Below are positions 63,471-64,000 of a stretch of 64,000 bases of DNA, in pieces. The translations under genes and the position numbers were made by a program. The DNA is taken from positions 62,001 through 126,000 of the forward strand of contig NZ_AKKU01000011.1 of NCBI RefSeq assembly GCF_000272005.1, given 5' to 3'. This DNA is from Alishewanella agri BL06 (GTDB taxonomy: Bacteria; Pseudomonadota; Gammaproteobacteria; Enterobacterales; Alteromonadaceae). The notes under the pieces are model-generated. The model saw nothing but the letters and a program-made list of their open reading frames with translations. It did no database searches and was not told the DNA's origin. Position 1 is the stretch's first letter. The number at the start of each line of letters is the position of its first letter.

Positions 63471-64000
63471 TCAGGCTTTGACCGCCACCTGAATACCCAG
63501 TTCGGCTAGCTGGGCTGGATTAGCGGCACCCGGTGCGTCCGTGAGCGGACAGGCTGCAGTAGCGGTTTTCGGGAACGCCATCACATCACGGATTGAGGTC
63601 GCGCCGGTCATCAACATCACCAGGCGATCCAGGCCAAAGGCCAAACCGGCATGCGGCGGCGCGCCGTATTTTAAGGCTTCGAGCAGGAAACCGAATTTCT
63701 CGGCCGCTTCTTCATCGCTAATGCCCAATAAGGTAAAGACCTTGGCCTGCACTTCAGCGGTGTGGATCCGCACTGAGCCACCACCTAATTCAGTGCCGTT
63801 TAATACCATGTCATAGGCATTGGATAACAGCTCACCAAGCTTGAGCTCGTTATTCGGGGTATTCAGGAAATGCGCCGTGTCCAGTGGCGAGGTAAACGGA
63901 TGGTGTACTGCCGAGTAGCTGCCATCATCGTTTTCTTCAAACATCGGGAAGTCTACCACCCATAACGGTTTCCAACCCGGTACCGTCAGTTTTAAGTCTT
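63471..64000 (-). CDS. aspS: Aspartyl-tRNA synthetase, C-terminal part (5' end outside window)
   Basis: The C-terminal 176 residues of a class II synthetase. From the edge it reads [20 protein letters not shown] and continues through [17 protein letters not shown], with AMDP-like details not seen. [16 protein letters not shown] and motif 3 [20 protein letters not shown] follow, then [17 protein letters not shown]. It charges tRNA-Asp with aspartate. It is transcribed in the same direction as yebC-ruvCAB, as in many relatives. Confidence 0.95.
   Translation of the reverse strand, partial: DLKLTVPGWKPLWVVDFPMFEENDDGSYSAVHHPFTSPLDTAHFLNTPNNELKLGELLSNAYDMVLNGTELGGGSVRIHTAEVQAKVFTLLGISDEEAAEKFGFLLEALKYGAPPHAGLAFGLDRLVMLMTGATSIRDVMAFPKTATAACPLTDAPGAANPAQLAELGIQVAVKA

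Overview
The window reads as a chromosomal segment of a gammaproteobacterium of the Alteromonadales type. The trp operon order (trpE, trpG, trpD, fused trpCF, trpB, trpA, preceded by a Trp-rich leader peptide), yciO and the RNase AM gene beside it, a single ccmABCDEFGHI cluster, yebC-ruvCAB-tol and the tRNA set all fit that group. A Rheinheimera/Alishewanella/Arsukibacterium-like genome is my best guess from gene content, not from a database search. There are no phage genes, transposases, CRISPR arrays or rRNA genes. Nearly all of the window is core metabolism and envelope biology.

Layout. 1-3.1 kb (minus): sulfate activation, cysD-cysN and an SLC13-type permease cut by the window edge. 3.3-12.4 kb (minus): wecB, mlaA and the complete cytochrome c maturation operon ccmA-I. 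12.7-21.5 kb: a FliK-like protein, a sodium-coupled symporter, YciI, GalE, a NarL/DesK-type two-component pair, a membrane protein and a short-chain dehydrogenase. 21.5-27.6 kb (minus): rluB-scpB-scpA-yciO-rnm and a secreted or periplasmic transglutaminase-fold protein. 27.8-35.0 kb (plus): a small protein and the trp operon with leader peptide and attenuator. 35.1-45.3 kb: slyD-like FKBP, a PQQ-type sugar dehydrogenase, hemH, a bifunctional penicillin-binding protein, a diguanylate cyclase, a HAD phosphatase, a YebC paralogue, cytochrome b562 and small proteins. 45.4-52.8 kb: a secreted protein of unknown function, a 24-codon small ORF, a TonB-dependent receptor, YgjP, a second diguanylate cyclase and an exported small protein. 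52.9-54.6 kb: tRNA-Ser(GGA), nadA and four tandem tRNA-Lys(TTT). 54.8-64 kb (minus): cpoB-pal-tolB-tolA-tolR-tolQ, then ruvB-ruvA-ruvC-yebC and the 3' part of aspS.

The most unusual content is a family of about 23 short interspersed repeats, all between 3.2 and 37.4 kb. The usual unit is about 33 nt. It has a GGTACC-centred palindrome, one end reading CTGGTCAGACC, and the other end reading TGTGGATAA, which is the exact complement of the consensus DnaA box TTATCCACA. I count 18 perfect DnaA-box 9-mers in the window and all lie in these repeats; about 0.5 would be expected by chance. Most units sit within 0-10 nt of a stop codon. Two sets lie in frame inside conserved genes: a tandem pair in trpE adds about 24 residues, and one unit in ccmH adds about 12. 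This resembles, by analogy only, the Rickettsia palindromic elements found inside ORFs. Three units have a different core (class 2), and a few have an inverted-repeat end in place of the DnaA box.

Other leads are an orphan rightward terminator with a plausible promoter about 190 nt upstream in the 0.9 kb gap where ybgC would be expected (candidate small RNA), a 24-codon ORF with a near-perfect ribosome binding site ahead of the TonB-dependent receptor, and possible operator palindromes upstream of hemH and of the small exported protein at 52.45 kb.
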